Positions 21,555 to 32,804 of a DNA stretch of 64,000 bases are shown piece after piece (the first letter of the stretch is position 1; each line of letters opens with the position of its first letter). Where the stretch lies: contig CAUJNA010003500.1 of the NCBI GenBank assembly GCA_963377175.1, forward strand, positions 314,170 to 378,169. Reading direction: 5' to 3'. The stretch comes from Effrenium voratum (lineage: Eukaryota; Sar; Dinophyceae; Suessiales; Symbiodiniaceae). Position numbers and translations under genes: made by a program. The notes beneath the pieces were generated by a model. The model did not search any database. It worked only from the letters and a program-made list of their open reading frames with translations, and was not told the DNA's origin.

Positions 21555-21626
21555 GCCGCGGAAGCTGCTGCGGCAGCTGGCGCTGCAAGGGGAGCTCAGC
21601 GAGCCGGAGAAGCTCTTCAAGAAGAG
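21555..21626 (+). CDS. Probable exon (phosphoesterase gene), basic helical segment
   Basis: ACGAAG|G CCG CGG AAG reads PRKLLRQLALQGELSEPEKL before ending AAG AAG AG|GCGTCG (GC donor 21627). Enters and leaves in phase 2, joining the exon at 17960 before it and the exon at 23589 after it without a stop. Codons are strongly GC3-rich. Confidence 0.7.
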
Positions 21627-23588
21627 GCGTCGGAAAGCGCGTTCCGCGCGCTTCGGCTTCCTTCTTGCCGGGGGGGGGGGGGGTGGTTTTCTTGGAAAAT
21701 CGGGGGACCCCACCCCCCAAAAAGTAGAAAAGGCCTCCGGCTTCCGATGGGGTTCCTTGGCAGGTTTTGAGATGGGGAGCTGAGCCCCTTGAGGGTACAT
21801 TGGGAGCTGAGGCACAGGAGTCCTTGTCCATACTCTGAACCCAGGGAGGGCAAATCATGGGGTAAAATCCTGAGGTAAAAACAGACCTGGTTTGCTCCTT
21901 TTGTGGAATTTTCTGCTGGTACCTTTCCCCATTCTTTCCAGGGATCCGAATCTTTTCAGGACACCATCAAAATAAACCCAGGTTGGAAACGGATCCGGCC
22001 AAGCGAGAAACAAAATGCTGGGGTTGGGGGTTGGGGGGATTGGGGGGGGGGGAGTTCTCTTGGAAAATCAGGGGACCCACCCCCCAAAAAAGAAAATTGG
22101 GGGGGGGGGGGGGGGTGCGTTCAAAGTCGGGGGAACCGCCCACCCAAACATGTGGTTGTGCTGTGGATTTCCCATGAAGACAACCTCAAAAAGGGGCACT
22201 CTACAAAGACACACGACTTTGACGGTTTTGTTATGACTTTGGAGGAAACCAAAGGCAACCCCCACCCAGCAAGACCCATCCTGGAAATGACGGAGCTTCC
22301 TTGGAGAAAATTGGTGAGGGGTTCTGAGTGAAGGATACCTGAGTGCCGGACAATTGCCTTGAACGTTCCGCCATGCAAGTTGAGTTGTGTGAGAAGACAA
22401 GTAGTAACCCTCCCTGAAATTGGAAGACTACTTTCTTGCTGGAAAGTGAGGTTTTCTGCATGGCCATCCGCTCCGCAGCTTCGGCTCGAGACGCAGTGGC
22501 CGGCATGCCTGGTGGCTTGTGCCGCTGTGATAAACCAAAGCAACAAACAAAACACGGGAGGTGTGTCAGGATGATTGCAGTGATATTTGGGCGCGCCAGC
22601 TGAAATCGTCTGAACTTCCGTGAGAAGGGCATATGGAGGTTGTGCACCCTGAGAATTGCACACGAGACCGTTTCAGTTTCGCCATGGGGAATTCCTCCCA
22701 ACGCCACGATCCTCCCGTTCTTGGGACCACCGTGGCACGGCTGGTGAATGGTTGGGATGCAGATAAGCCGCTGGCCTGAACTGCACACACACCCAAGCTC
22801 CGCCCGGCTTCAATTCGGACTTCTTGGGAACACCTTTTTTGAGCAGAGTTCCCTCCATGTTCATGTGTTTGAGCCACCCAAAGTGGCAGTTTTAATGGAA
22901 ACCACCCCGTATTTATTGATCAACTTGTGAAGGGGAAATCCGGTGTTTTCTGGGGCGTGTTGCTGTCCCTGACCAAATATTTAACTCCAATCCTGGGTTG
23001 CAAGGTCAGCGCAGGATGGGCATTCGTGTTGCGGAAACCGCCGAGCCCCAGCTCCGCAACAACAAGTCCAAGGGCAAGCGCAAGAAAACCCATCCATTTT
23101 GGGGCCCCCGGGTAGTTTGACCCACAAGTTGACCTCAGAGGCAACTCGACCCCATTTTCAACACTGGCTTGGTGAAGCTCAAAAGTCTTACACTGAATTT
23201 GGAGCCACCAGCCAAGGGCCAAGAGAAGTGGCATGGTGTGAAGCCATGGCCTGAGGTAACAAGAAGTTGATTCCGTGCCGAACAGTCCAAGCACCAGAAG
23301 CACTTCCGACTTGAATCATCAAACAAAAAACATCAAAGCATTGTTTGTGTTTTCTATGTCAAAGAAACATGGTTGGAATAAATCCAAAATCACAGACACG
23401 CAGTTTAGATTTGCATCAACCCCATGCATCAAATACATCAACAAATAAATAAATAGATAAATGAATTAATTAGTTAATAATTACAGAAATATAGGAACGC
23501 ATGACAACGCAAAGTTATATATATATATACTATATGTGTGTGCCCAATACTTGCAGCTGGGCAACTAGCACCGAGCATTGCAACTCAG
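21627..23588 (+). other. Intron (about 1.96 kb), GC-AG
   Basis: Starts GCGTCGG and ends AACTCAG. Holds a partial family F element (about 21922-22000), the G-run tract, and a short TA-rich stretch (23440-23530). A frame open on the - strand at 22121-22788 has no conserved look. Confidence 0.55.
22020..22115. repeat. G-run rich tract
   Basis: Several runs of 7-14 G separated by short spacers, inside the 21627-23588 intron. Confidence 0.8.
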
Positions 23589-23631
23589 GCAGCTTAAGGC
23601 CGAAGGCTGGACGCGCTTCGTGTGCTTCAGC
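23589..23631 (+). CDS. Phosphoesterase exon a (strand 1 before the DxH motif)
   Basis: CTCAG|G ... reads QLKAEGWTRFVCFS. The RFVC-FS strand precedes the DTH metal motif, which is on the next exon. The donor is AGC|GATGCT, a GA donor. Reading on past it would give Ala-Arg-Arg instead of Thr-His, so the GA site is needed. Starts in phase 2. Confidence 0.88.
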
Positions 23632-26600
23632 GATGCTCGGCGAGGTTTCGGGAAGCTCGGGTTCCGTTGAACCAAACACCGAGGGACAGGCGTCCAACTC
23701 ACTTGCCCAAAGCGAATCGACCTTTCGACCTTTTGACCTTTTCGTTTCCATGATTTGGTTTACATTTTTAGTCATGGCCCCAAAAGGTTAACCTTTTATA
23801 TCTGGGTCCTTTGGGCAAGTGAGCGGTTCGGAGCCCAAAGCCAAGAGATCCCGTGGGCTAGGGGTGGTCATCCACCTGGTAACTAGGTCCCCCAGTGCCC
23901 TTTGACCAACTTTTTTTGGGGGAGGGATCCCCTACTAAAATTGGCTACAGAAAAAAGTTGGTACCCACTCTTTTAGGTCCTCTCTACTGGAGGACCTAGG
24001 TAATGATCCTAAAAGAGGTGCCTTTGGTTTCATTCGGTGGATGGTTGCAAAATCCACCTCGCACCACTTTGAAACCGAGGTGCGAAACCATGGTTTGCTG
24101 GTATTTGCAGGGGACATCTGCGTTCCAGGGTTGCTTAGGTGCAACAAATTCGTCCATGCGCCGTATGCGCCATGAGGGATGGTCATCCAGCTGGTAGGAA
24201 GGATCCTTATGGAGCTTTAATAATCATAATATTGACTCCAGTTACGGGAACCGAAGACCATAGGCCGTATACAGAGTATTGACCACATATGGCTATGAGT
24301 TTCAATGAACCACCTCCAAAGTGCTTGGTAGAGATAAATCCCACCTAAATGATGTCCACCAAATGGCCCCCTATTAAAAAGTCACACCCATATGTTTCTT
24401 TGGGTGAGAGCCTTGGTAGAGTTCGCCCAGATGGGCGCATGTTTTCCCAGTTGCCCAGCGGTTCCCGGGAAGGGTTCCAACCAAAAAAAAGATGCCCTTT
24501 TTTCCCCCTGGCCACTGGGCATCTGAGTTTTGCTTGGCCAAAAAGTCGCCTGACCACATCTCCGTTTTTGTTGCTCTTTGTCGCTTGCCCTGAGCCCAGG
24601 ACACTCACGGCCGACACGCGAGGATCAGCCCGGAGCACATCCCAGAAGCCGACGCGCTCCGAAAAAAAACAGAAAAGGGGGAGGTTTTTTCGTGGGGTGT
24701 CTTCCCCATCCCTCAAAGTAGTCGGCTACCTTGGGCTTCCCTAGGTGGATGGTTGCGAAATCCACTTCGCACCACTTTGAAACCGTGGTTAAGCACATTG
24801 TTTGTTGGATCCGAATTTCTATCTCAGACCACTCATTTTATTCAGGGGTTGAACCAGCTATTTTAGCTCAGACCACCCATTTTAACTGGCTAAAATGGGT
24901 GGGCTGAGCTAAGTGGGAACACCAACCGCCGATTTTGTTGGTTCTTACAATCGAATCGTCATTCCAGGGTTTCTTAGGTGGTGCGAACGGATTTCGTCCA
25001 ATTTGCAGAATGTAGTTATCTCAGGGAGCCGCCCTGTGAAAATCAATTGGAGTTCATGGCTGATTACTATGCTGGCTGGGATCCGCTCGTGCGAATGTGC
25101 ATTAGATCACTTTGCAGATGCTCTTTTGGGCCTTGAGCTTGTACCCCCTACTCCAAACATGTCGACCCTCTACTAAAAAAGGAGGTATTTACTGTGGAAA
25201 ACCTGGTTTTCCCAACAATACCAAGAAAAAAGCGGGTATTTTGCGTAGGGGGTAAGTTGCATTTCTTTGCCAGGCGACATGTCAACGTTGGGCGGTTGTG
25301 GCTTTTGAGGCGACCCTTGTCACCTTGGTTGGGTCCACACGATTTTTGACGCAGACCCAGAACAGGGTCTAGGCGTGTTGCAATGGTTGCCCTCCTGTTC
25401 AATCCCTGCCTTCACCGGCAAGGGTGGATCGGATCTGTTTGGATTTGGGTATGGGTGAAAATTAGACCACCAGAACAACCGCAGGTTTTCGTCGACTTGT
25501 TTCCATTTACCAAGGCTTCAACATGGGTACGTATTTTTGACCCACACCGATTTTTCGTGACCATTTACCAGGGTTCCATTTTGGGCATTTGGGTACCTCT
25601 TCTTTGACCCACACCCCATTTGTTGTTCTCAGGTGCTGCTACATGCCGGCGACTTTTCGGATCGGGGAGAGCTCGAGCAGGCAGAGGAATAGCCTCAAGT
25701 GCTTGGTGGCGCCGGTTCCTTTGGTTTTTAGCGGTTTTCAGTTGGTTGAGTGGGGGGGGTTCCATTTCACCCACTCATGTTTTTGGTTGCTTTTAGGTTT
25801 AGTGGAGGTATGTGGAGGTTTAGGCTGACCCCCACTACTGATTTTTGTTCATCTTTTAGCAGGGGATCAGTTACAGCCCAGGTGCCCCTAGATCCCATGT
25901 CCAAGCGCCCAAGATCCCCTTCCTCGAGGGTGAGGGGCCCAGCGGCATATCGCCCGCCGATCTCCGGCGTGATTTCGGCTACCTTTATATAGTCCCTTCC
26001 CCCTGTTTTTGAGAATTCCACGGGGAATCCGAAAGAAGCTGGCCATCTTGGGGGCTTCTTTTTATGAGACGAGCCGAAAAGAAATCCAGAGAGAGGCAAC
26101 TTCACGCAGCACCTGTAGACCAACAAGCACCTATGAATTTTGAATGAACGCCCTCAAACATGATCGGAGGGCAAAGCTTGTTATGTGAATGTGCACCAAA
26201 GAGTCCCAATCCAGAAAATATGAATTCTGGCCTGCAGATTAACATGGACCTCCCCCCCCCCAAAGAAACAGCAACACAAAAGCTCTATTTGAGCAGGAGT
26301 CTAGCGTAGGGAACAAGTCCTGCTTTGGGTTCCAATTCAGGCGTCTGCGTCTGCGGGCCGTTTCGCCGTGTAGGGCTTGCACAGTATTCCGTTTGGTTCT
26401 TCAACTGACCATGGGTAGCTTTTTTCCCATTTCACTGGGAGATTCTCATCTTTCAAGTTTCCATTTTAATGTGACACATTGTTTTTTCAAGCGTCCATGG
26501 GACAAATTGATCAGCCCCCGGGCCCCATACCCAGTTGCCCAGTGGATTCCGCCCCTTTTTCCTTTTTTGGAAGGGTTCCCCTTTCAACTCAACCTGCAAA

Positions 26601-28430
26601 ATATATTTAATTCATGCTTTGCCCTTCCCCTTAGTGGGACGGCCTGATTTTTGGCTTCGGCCGGGATGTGGGCTCCACTCATTCCAATTGGGTGGGGTGG
26701 GGTCTTGAGCAATGTGGCGGAACCAACCAAAAAAGGATCCCGTTCTTTTTTCCCCCATGGCCACTGGGGGTCCAAGGATATGGGTCAAAGTTCAACCAGG
26801 AATTGGACCGCAGGTTTTCGTCCATGTTTCTATTTACCCGGGCAACCCATTTATGTACCTATTTTTGACCAGCCATATGAAGCAGCCTCCATTTGGGGAG
26901 CAAGTGAGATTGGCGCAGTAACGGCGCCAGGTGCGAAGCTTCGCGCAGTGGCTGAAGGACTACCCGGCCAAGGAGAAGGTGGTGATCGCCGGCAACCACG
27001 ACCTCAGCTTCCACGAGGCGACAAACGCGTGAAGCGGGAAAAGGAAAAGTTCAGCGCAGCCATGTGACTGTGGCTGTGATTGGTGTTTTTGTTTGGTTCT
27101 TCTTTTATATATCTCGGTGCCGAGGCGTCTGGTGTGCTAAGGTGTTTAGTTGTGTTTAAAAGTTCAACTTTTAGCAGGGGATCTCATGACCGCCCAGTAA
27201 AAGGGGACCGCCTCACAAGTGGTACATTAATTATCACCCAGTTCTGATGTCCACCAAAGGTGCCACCCTAAGCTTGTGTTTGGCGGGGGGAATTTTTGTT
27301 CAATGGTTTGAACCTGGCCGGATTCGGTCTATGTCAAAAAGGACGCCCACAGGAGGTTGCTTAAGCAATATGTCTTAAATTGTATTCTATGCACGGTTCA
27401 GGACTTGAGCGGCGGTGTTTAGACTGGTGGTTTGGATGTGGGTTCGTCTCAAAATAGGGCACCCCCCCAAACAAACATGGCGATCTCTCCTAGATGCCTT
27501 TACAAACCCAAAACGCGAACAAAAGTCCCCCCCAAAATGGTGTTTGGTGTTCCTTGCTGTGTCCTGTGCAAACCACCTGAAGACATTGGGTACCCAACCA
27601 AAACACCTGCCGCATCACCCCACCAAAAGGAACCGCAATCACTTAACAAAATGCCCAAATGGTGATATTCGGAAAAGAACACCTAATTACTTTAATATAC
27701 TGCCCGACTGGTGCTATGGACAAAGAAGCACCAAAGAGGAAAATATAGGTTTGCCTAGCTGGTGATATTGACAAAAGAACATCTAATCACTTAACATTTG
27801 CCAACTGGTGCTACAAACAAACAAGAACCAAACAGCGGAGTCTAGGGGATCCCTGGGAAAAAGCTCTGAGGCCTATTGCCTCGCCAAGATGAAGAAGACC
27901 TCCATGTGCGCGGAGGCGAAGGCGGCTCTGGCCGGCGCCTGGACGAGTTTTGATTTGGGTGTCTCTGTTTTTGAGGCTCGGCGCCCTCTTTTGGGTTGTT
28001 TTAAAGGAAAACCACAAGGCACACAAAACATGAGAGGTGTTGCCAAACTTTTTTGGTTGGTTTCAAAGGAAGACCAAAAGGCAAACACACATTTTCAGGT
28101 GGTAAAAACCGACAGACCCGGATGGCTGTGTGTGTGTGTGTTGTTGAGGTACCCTTGCTTGCAAGGTGGAGATTATGTCCACCAACCTTGTTTGAGGGCG
28201 TTTGCTTTTGACGGCTGAAACTCAGGAAAAGATGCCGCCGAGTCCCCTGCCCTTGACCAATTTGAGAAATTTGGGGCGGGCCATAATTTGGTCCGAAGTG
28301 GGTGGCATAGGGTTTGTCCGTGGAACTCTCCAGCTGATTCCAAGCGTCCTGTGTTGCTCAGTGAGGTAGGCGTGATTTCCGGGGCCCGGAAGTGTGGGCA
28401 ACTTTGCCTTGTGGCACCTTTAGAGACAGA

Positions 28431-28469
<39 letters not shown>

Positions 28470-31400
28470 GGAGAGAGAGAGAGCGAGCGAGCGAGAGAGA
28501 AGGCGAGAGAGAGAGAGAGAAAGCGAGCAAGAGAGGGAGAGAGAGAGAGAGAGAGAGAACAATACAATAGCATTTTCACATGCAACAGTGTTTGCTCACA
28601 AACTTGGCACCTGTGTTGTTTTTGTCCCGGAAAAAGATCCCGGATTACGTGGTTGTCGTTGGGAAACATTTTATATTTTTGCTTATTGTGGTTTAGTGGT
28701 TGAAATCAATCCACTTAACTGCTAAAAAATGAATTGTTGCTCCCCTTGCAACGCCAACCAAGCTTAGGTAGCTGCATATATCTGGAAGATGAGCTAGTGG
28801 AGGTCCTGGGGCACCTCGTCAAAATCGCTCACCTGAGGGCGTCGTATCGCAAAAAACCTGGGGAGGTTGGCATTTCAGCGTTTGTCGTTTTTTTTGGAAG
28901 GTACCCTGTGTTTGGTGGTTTTAAATGGAAACCAAAAGGACACCAACGTCTTCTTTTTTTTGGGGGGGGGCGGTTCCGGGAGGTACCCTTTTCTTTTCAG
29001 CGTTTGTCGTTCTTTTTAGGGTACCCCTTTTTTGGTGATCTAAAGGGGAACGACAAGGAAGAAACAATGGTGGGTGCCCCCCAAAAAGATACACCTAATT
29101 CAGGGGCTGGAATTCTTATGAATGCCAACATATCCGCACTTCAATAAAGACGGAGATAAGCGGGGCAGGCAGCCAACATGTTTCTCACGAAGGGCAGCCC
29201 AGACTGCCTGTCTTGAACATAGAGCTTGTGTAAGGTCTGGTGACATTGTGGTAAAAGGTTACCTTCCATTTGCTTAAGAATATGTTTTATTTCCCCTGTT
29301 GGTTTTAAAAGGAATCTATCACAACTGGAAAGATTTGTTGTTTTTCCAGGGGTCTTGAGCGCATGGCAGTTACGGACTTCCCGTAGTTGGCACCTTTCAC
29401 TGGGATTTTCGAAGATAGTTCCTGTCCCAGATGCGGCCCTTATGAGCAATGTGTGTTTCGATTTTTCCCAAACTTGGGAACCCCTGGAAATGGTGAGCTT
29501 TGCTTTGCTTTTGCATTGTTTTAAAACAGCAAGGGGGTCCCTAGTTTCAATTCATGGCTAAAGCCAGAGCTGTGGCTATGTCGCATCGATCAGAAGTGGC
29601 AGCTCTCTGACTTCGCCAAGCAGCAAGTGGACATGTTTCGCCGTGGCACTCCTTACTCCTTGAGAGTTTCCCTCCCCCCTCCGGAACTGCACTTGCACTT
29701 GGCCACTATTGGGCGCTCTTTCCAAGACAACCGTTGCAAGCTCCATAGATCCAGAAGAGTCACCCAAACCAGGGCAGGTTGCGGCCGGATTTCATGGGTA
29801 GGGTGGCGAGAAGGGGGGAGTTCTTGTACTCCCCCCTACTCAAAATACCCGCTTATTTTCAGGGTATGTTTTGGGGAAAACCGAAAAAACAGGTTTTCCA
29901 TGGTAAATATGTAGAGGGTCGACATGATACCCTGAAAAAAGGCCGGGTATTTGGAGGTTACGGGGCTCCTTGCTTCCAATTTCCCATGGCCCAGCAAAAA
30001 CCTGGGGCTCCTCCGTGAGCCCGTGAGAACGAGGCCGGAAAAACCTCGAAGCGGCTGAACACAGGGCCCGAAGCTTGACGTCGAAACCCGTGTTTTCAGA
30101 AAACCATGAGCCGAAAACCCACTCAAAAGTTTGGAGGCTCTCATGGGCCCAATCCAGAGGGTCCTTTGGCCCATGTTTTCCTTTTGTTGAGGGCATCACA
30201 AATTCGTTCCATGGCGTCACGTGGGACCGCGGGCTAGCCCGGCTAGCCTGGCTAGCCTGGATGGCCGCCACAGGCGCACGCTTTAACCCGTTCGCACCGC
30301 CACAGGCGAGCGCCCCTAAACCCCGTGAGCCACAGGCGCGCGCCCGAAAACCAAGCGAACCCAGCATTTGTCATATGGGTTCCTTAAATGACACGCCCAT
30401 ATGAAGTGATAGGTACGCATGCGAGGTACAAGATCTACGGCTCCCCGTGGCAGCCGGAGTTCTGCGACTGGGCCTTCAACCTGCCGCGGGGCGAAGCCCT
30501 CGCCAAGGCGAGCGGATCGGATCGGATCGAGCCGTGGGAGGTGTTTTTTTGTTTTTGTTTTTTGTTTTTGTTTTTTTTCTCGGGAGGGGCGGAGCCCGAA
30601 AGGGTGACACCCAAGCAGTGCCGATTCAGTGAAATGGTTGTATTACAAAAAGAGTCTCCTTTAGAATTGGGCGGGGTTTTGGGTGTTCCATGTGAAGAAA
30701 GGGAGTTACAACATGGGCTTGTAGCACTTCCAGGGCACCCGAGTCTTCTTCTTTTTTGTGTGTGTTTCATTTTCACTCGTTGAGCCAGGTCTGGGCTAAA
30801 ATCCCGGACACCGTGGACATCCTGATGACGCATGGTCCTGCTCAAGGCGGCGGGGCTTGGGTTCTTCCACAGCTGCCAGCCTTTTCGTTGGTTCCTTTGG
30901 GATGGGCTGAAAATGAGGGGTGTGCCAACAGCCGCCAAACAAGAGCTTCCATTTGCTGAAATGAATAGTTGCTATTTTCCCCTGTTGGTTTTAGAGGGAA
31001 TCTATCACTACTAGAAATATCTTCCTTTTTTTTCCAGGGGGCTTAAGCAAATGGCAGAGAGGCTGAGTCGTGTTTCTCTTCATTGCAAGCCATTGACATC
31101 AGATCAATGCACAATGCCGGGGAAGCTTCATGCATGGCCAAAGCTTTTCGTTGATGGCCAATGGCAATTGGAGTTGGACACGTTGTGCCTGGCGTGGCAT
31201 GTCAAACCTGGGAGGCCATTGGGTTCATTCAAGAGATACGGCGATTCTCATGTGGCGGGGTCTTTTTTGGGAGACTCGATCTGTGCGGAGCGCCGGCAAG
31301 AGAACGGAATGTGTGCGCCCACTGGCTGATTTACTAGGTCCCTTTTTGAGGTTGGGAGGGTTCCCCGTGTCTAAAATTGGCCACAGAAAAAAGTTGGTAC

Positions 31401-32765
31401 CCTTATTCGAACCTCTCTACTGGAGGACCTAGTTCATGTTGTTTTGCCAGTGTGATCAAGCTGCGCGATTCCTTCAGCCAACTGCATTCTATTGAATCAA
31501 GTAGCCGGTGTCATATGAGGCATCAGCGCTTTTGTGGCAGGATTACACGAGATTCTATGTATGGATGTTTGAAGATGCTAGGCATATTATCGCAGCTGAA
31601 TCATCACAGTGTGCTGGTGCGTCAGGAATCCTAGACCACTGCAACAGCGGGCTTCACGCCGGATGTGAAGATTTGCTCACTGCCATCAAGACGCTTAGCT
31701 TCATCAAATTGCAGAGGTAGGAAGAATTGCAGGGGTAGGAATGCGGTAGAGGGATTCGGGTATCCGATATTGGCTGCAGCACCGGAAACAAAGGGTTCTG
31801 GCACCCGGCGATGTGATCCGTGCCCTGTTCGGATCTCTGTCCAGGGGTCAGAGATGGTCTCTAACATGGAGCCTCAAAACAGCCCTTCCCGAGGAAGCTC
31901 CTTTTGGCTTTTGGGGGCGGGGTGGGGCGTTGTTGGGTTCCTTGAGTTCCATGTGCGCCACAATCCAAACCCGGGTACATGAAGCACTCCCAACCATAAA
32001 TAGCCGCGGATGTCCGCCTTCTTATTTCTTGAAGCATGGCTCTGGGTGGACCATTTTCTAGTGGTACCGTCCCCATTCTTTCCAGGGATCCGAATCTTTT
32101 CAGGAAACCATCCAAAAACCCAGGTTGGAAACAGATCGATCCGGGTTTTGAAAAGAACAATGGTTGAAAAGAATGGAAAAGGAATCAACACCTGGACATT
32201 TGCATATCCCCCTTAGATTTTTAGGTGTATCTAGAAAGAGATGGGTGTATTTCCAGGGTGTAACGGTGTAACACAAAAACCCTTAGACTGGGTGGACATG
32301 TTTGTTGAATACCGGGCTTTGATTATGACTCAGTGCCAGGCGCGACAGTCGCTCTGAGGCAGCGGGAGATTCCGGTGCATGTGAGCGGCCACATCCATGA
32401 GGCCAGCGGTTGAACCAGCGGGGCGATCCTGCGTCGGTGTTGAACAGGTGTTCGGGGTATCTGGACCCTCAAAACTCAACAAACAATGGTTTTTGTTGCC
32501 CCAAAATTGCCGGGAATTGTGCTGTTTATGGGTCCAGGTTTTTCAAATTGGTGGTTTGGGTTCCTTCCTTGCCTCCTTCCTTCCCTCCCTCCCTCCCTCC
32601 TTCCTTCCTTCCTTCCTTCCTTCCTTCCTTCCTTCCTTTGATTTCTTTCTTTTTTCTGTTTCTTTTCCTTGCTTGCTTGGCTTTGCTTTGCTTTGCTTTG
32701 CTTTGCTTTGCTTTGCTTTGCTTTGCTTTGCTTTGCTTTGCTTTGCTTTGCTTTCTTTCTTTCTG

Positions 32766-32804
<39 letters not shown>

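Larger units (their letters stand above)
23632..24599 (+). other. GA-AG intron with family G, A and D elements
   Basis: 968 bp. Contains family G at 23696-23822, family A at 23883-23999 and family D at 24036-24158 in succession. Confidence 0.8.

Noticed and set aside
32335..32358. Alternative acceptor CCAG|GC upstream of the GHIH exon
   Set aside because: Phase 1 entry does not fit the phase 2 exit of exon 31626-31692; the AG at 32357-32358 does.
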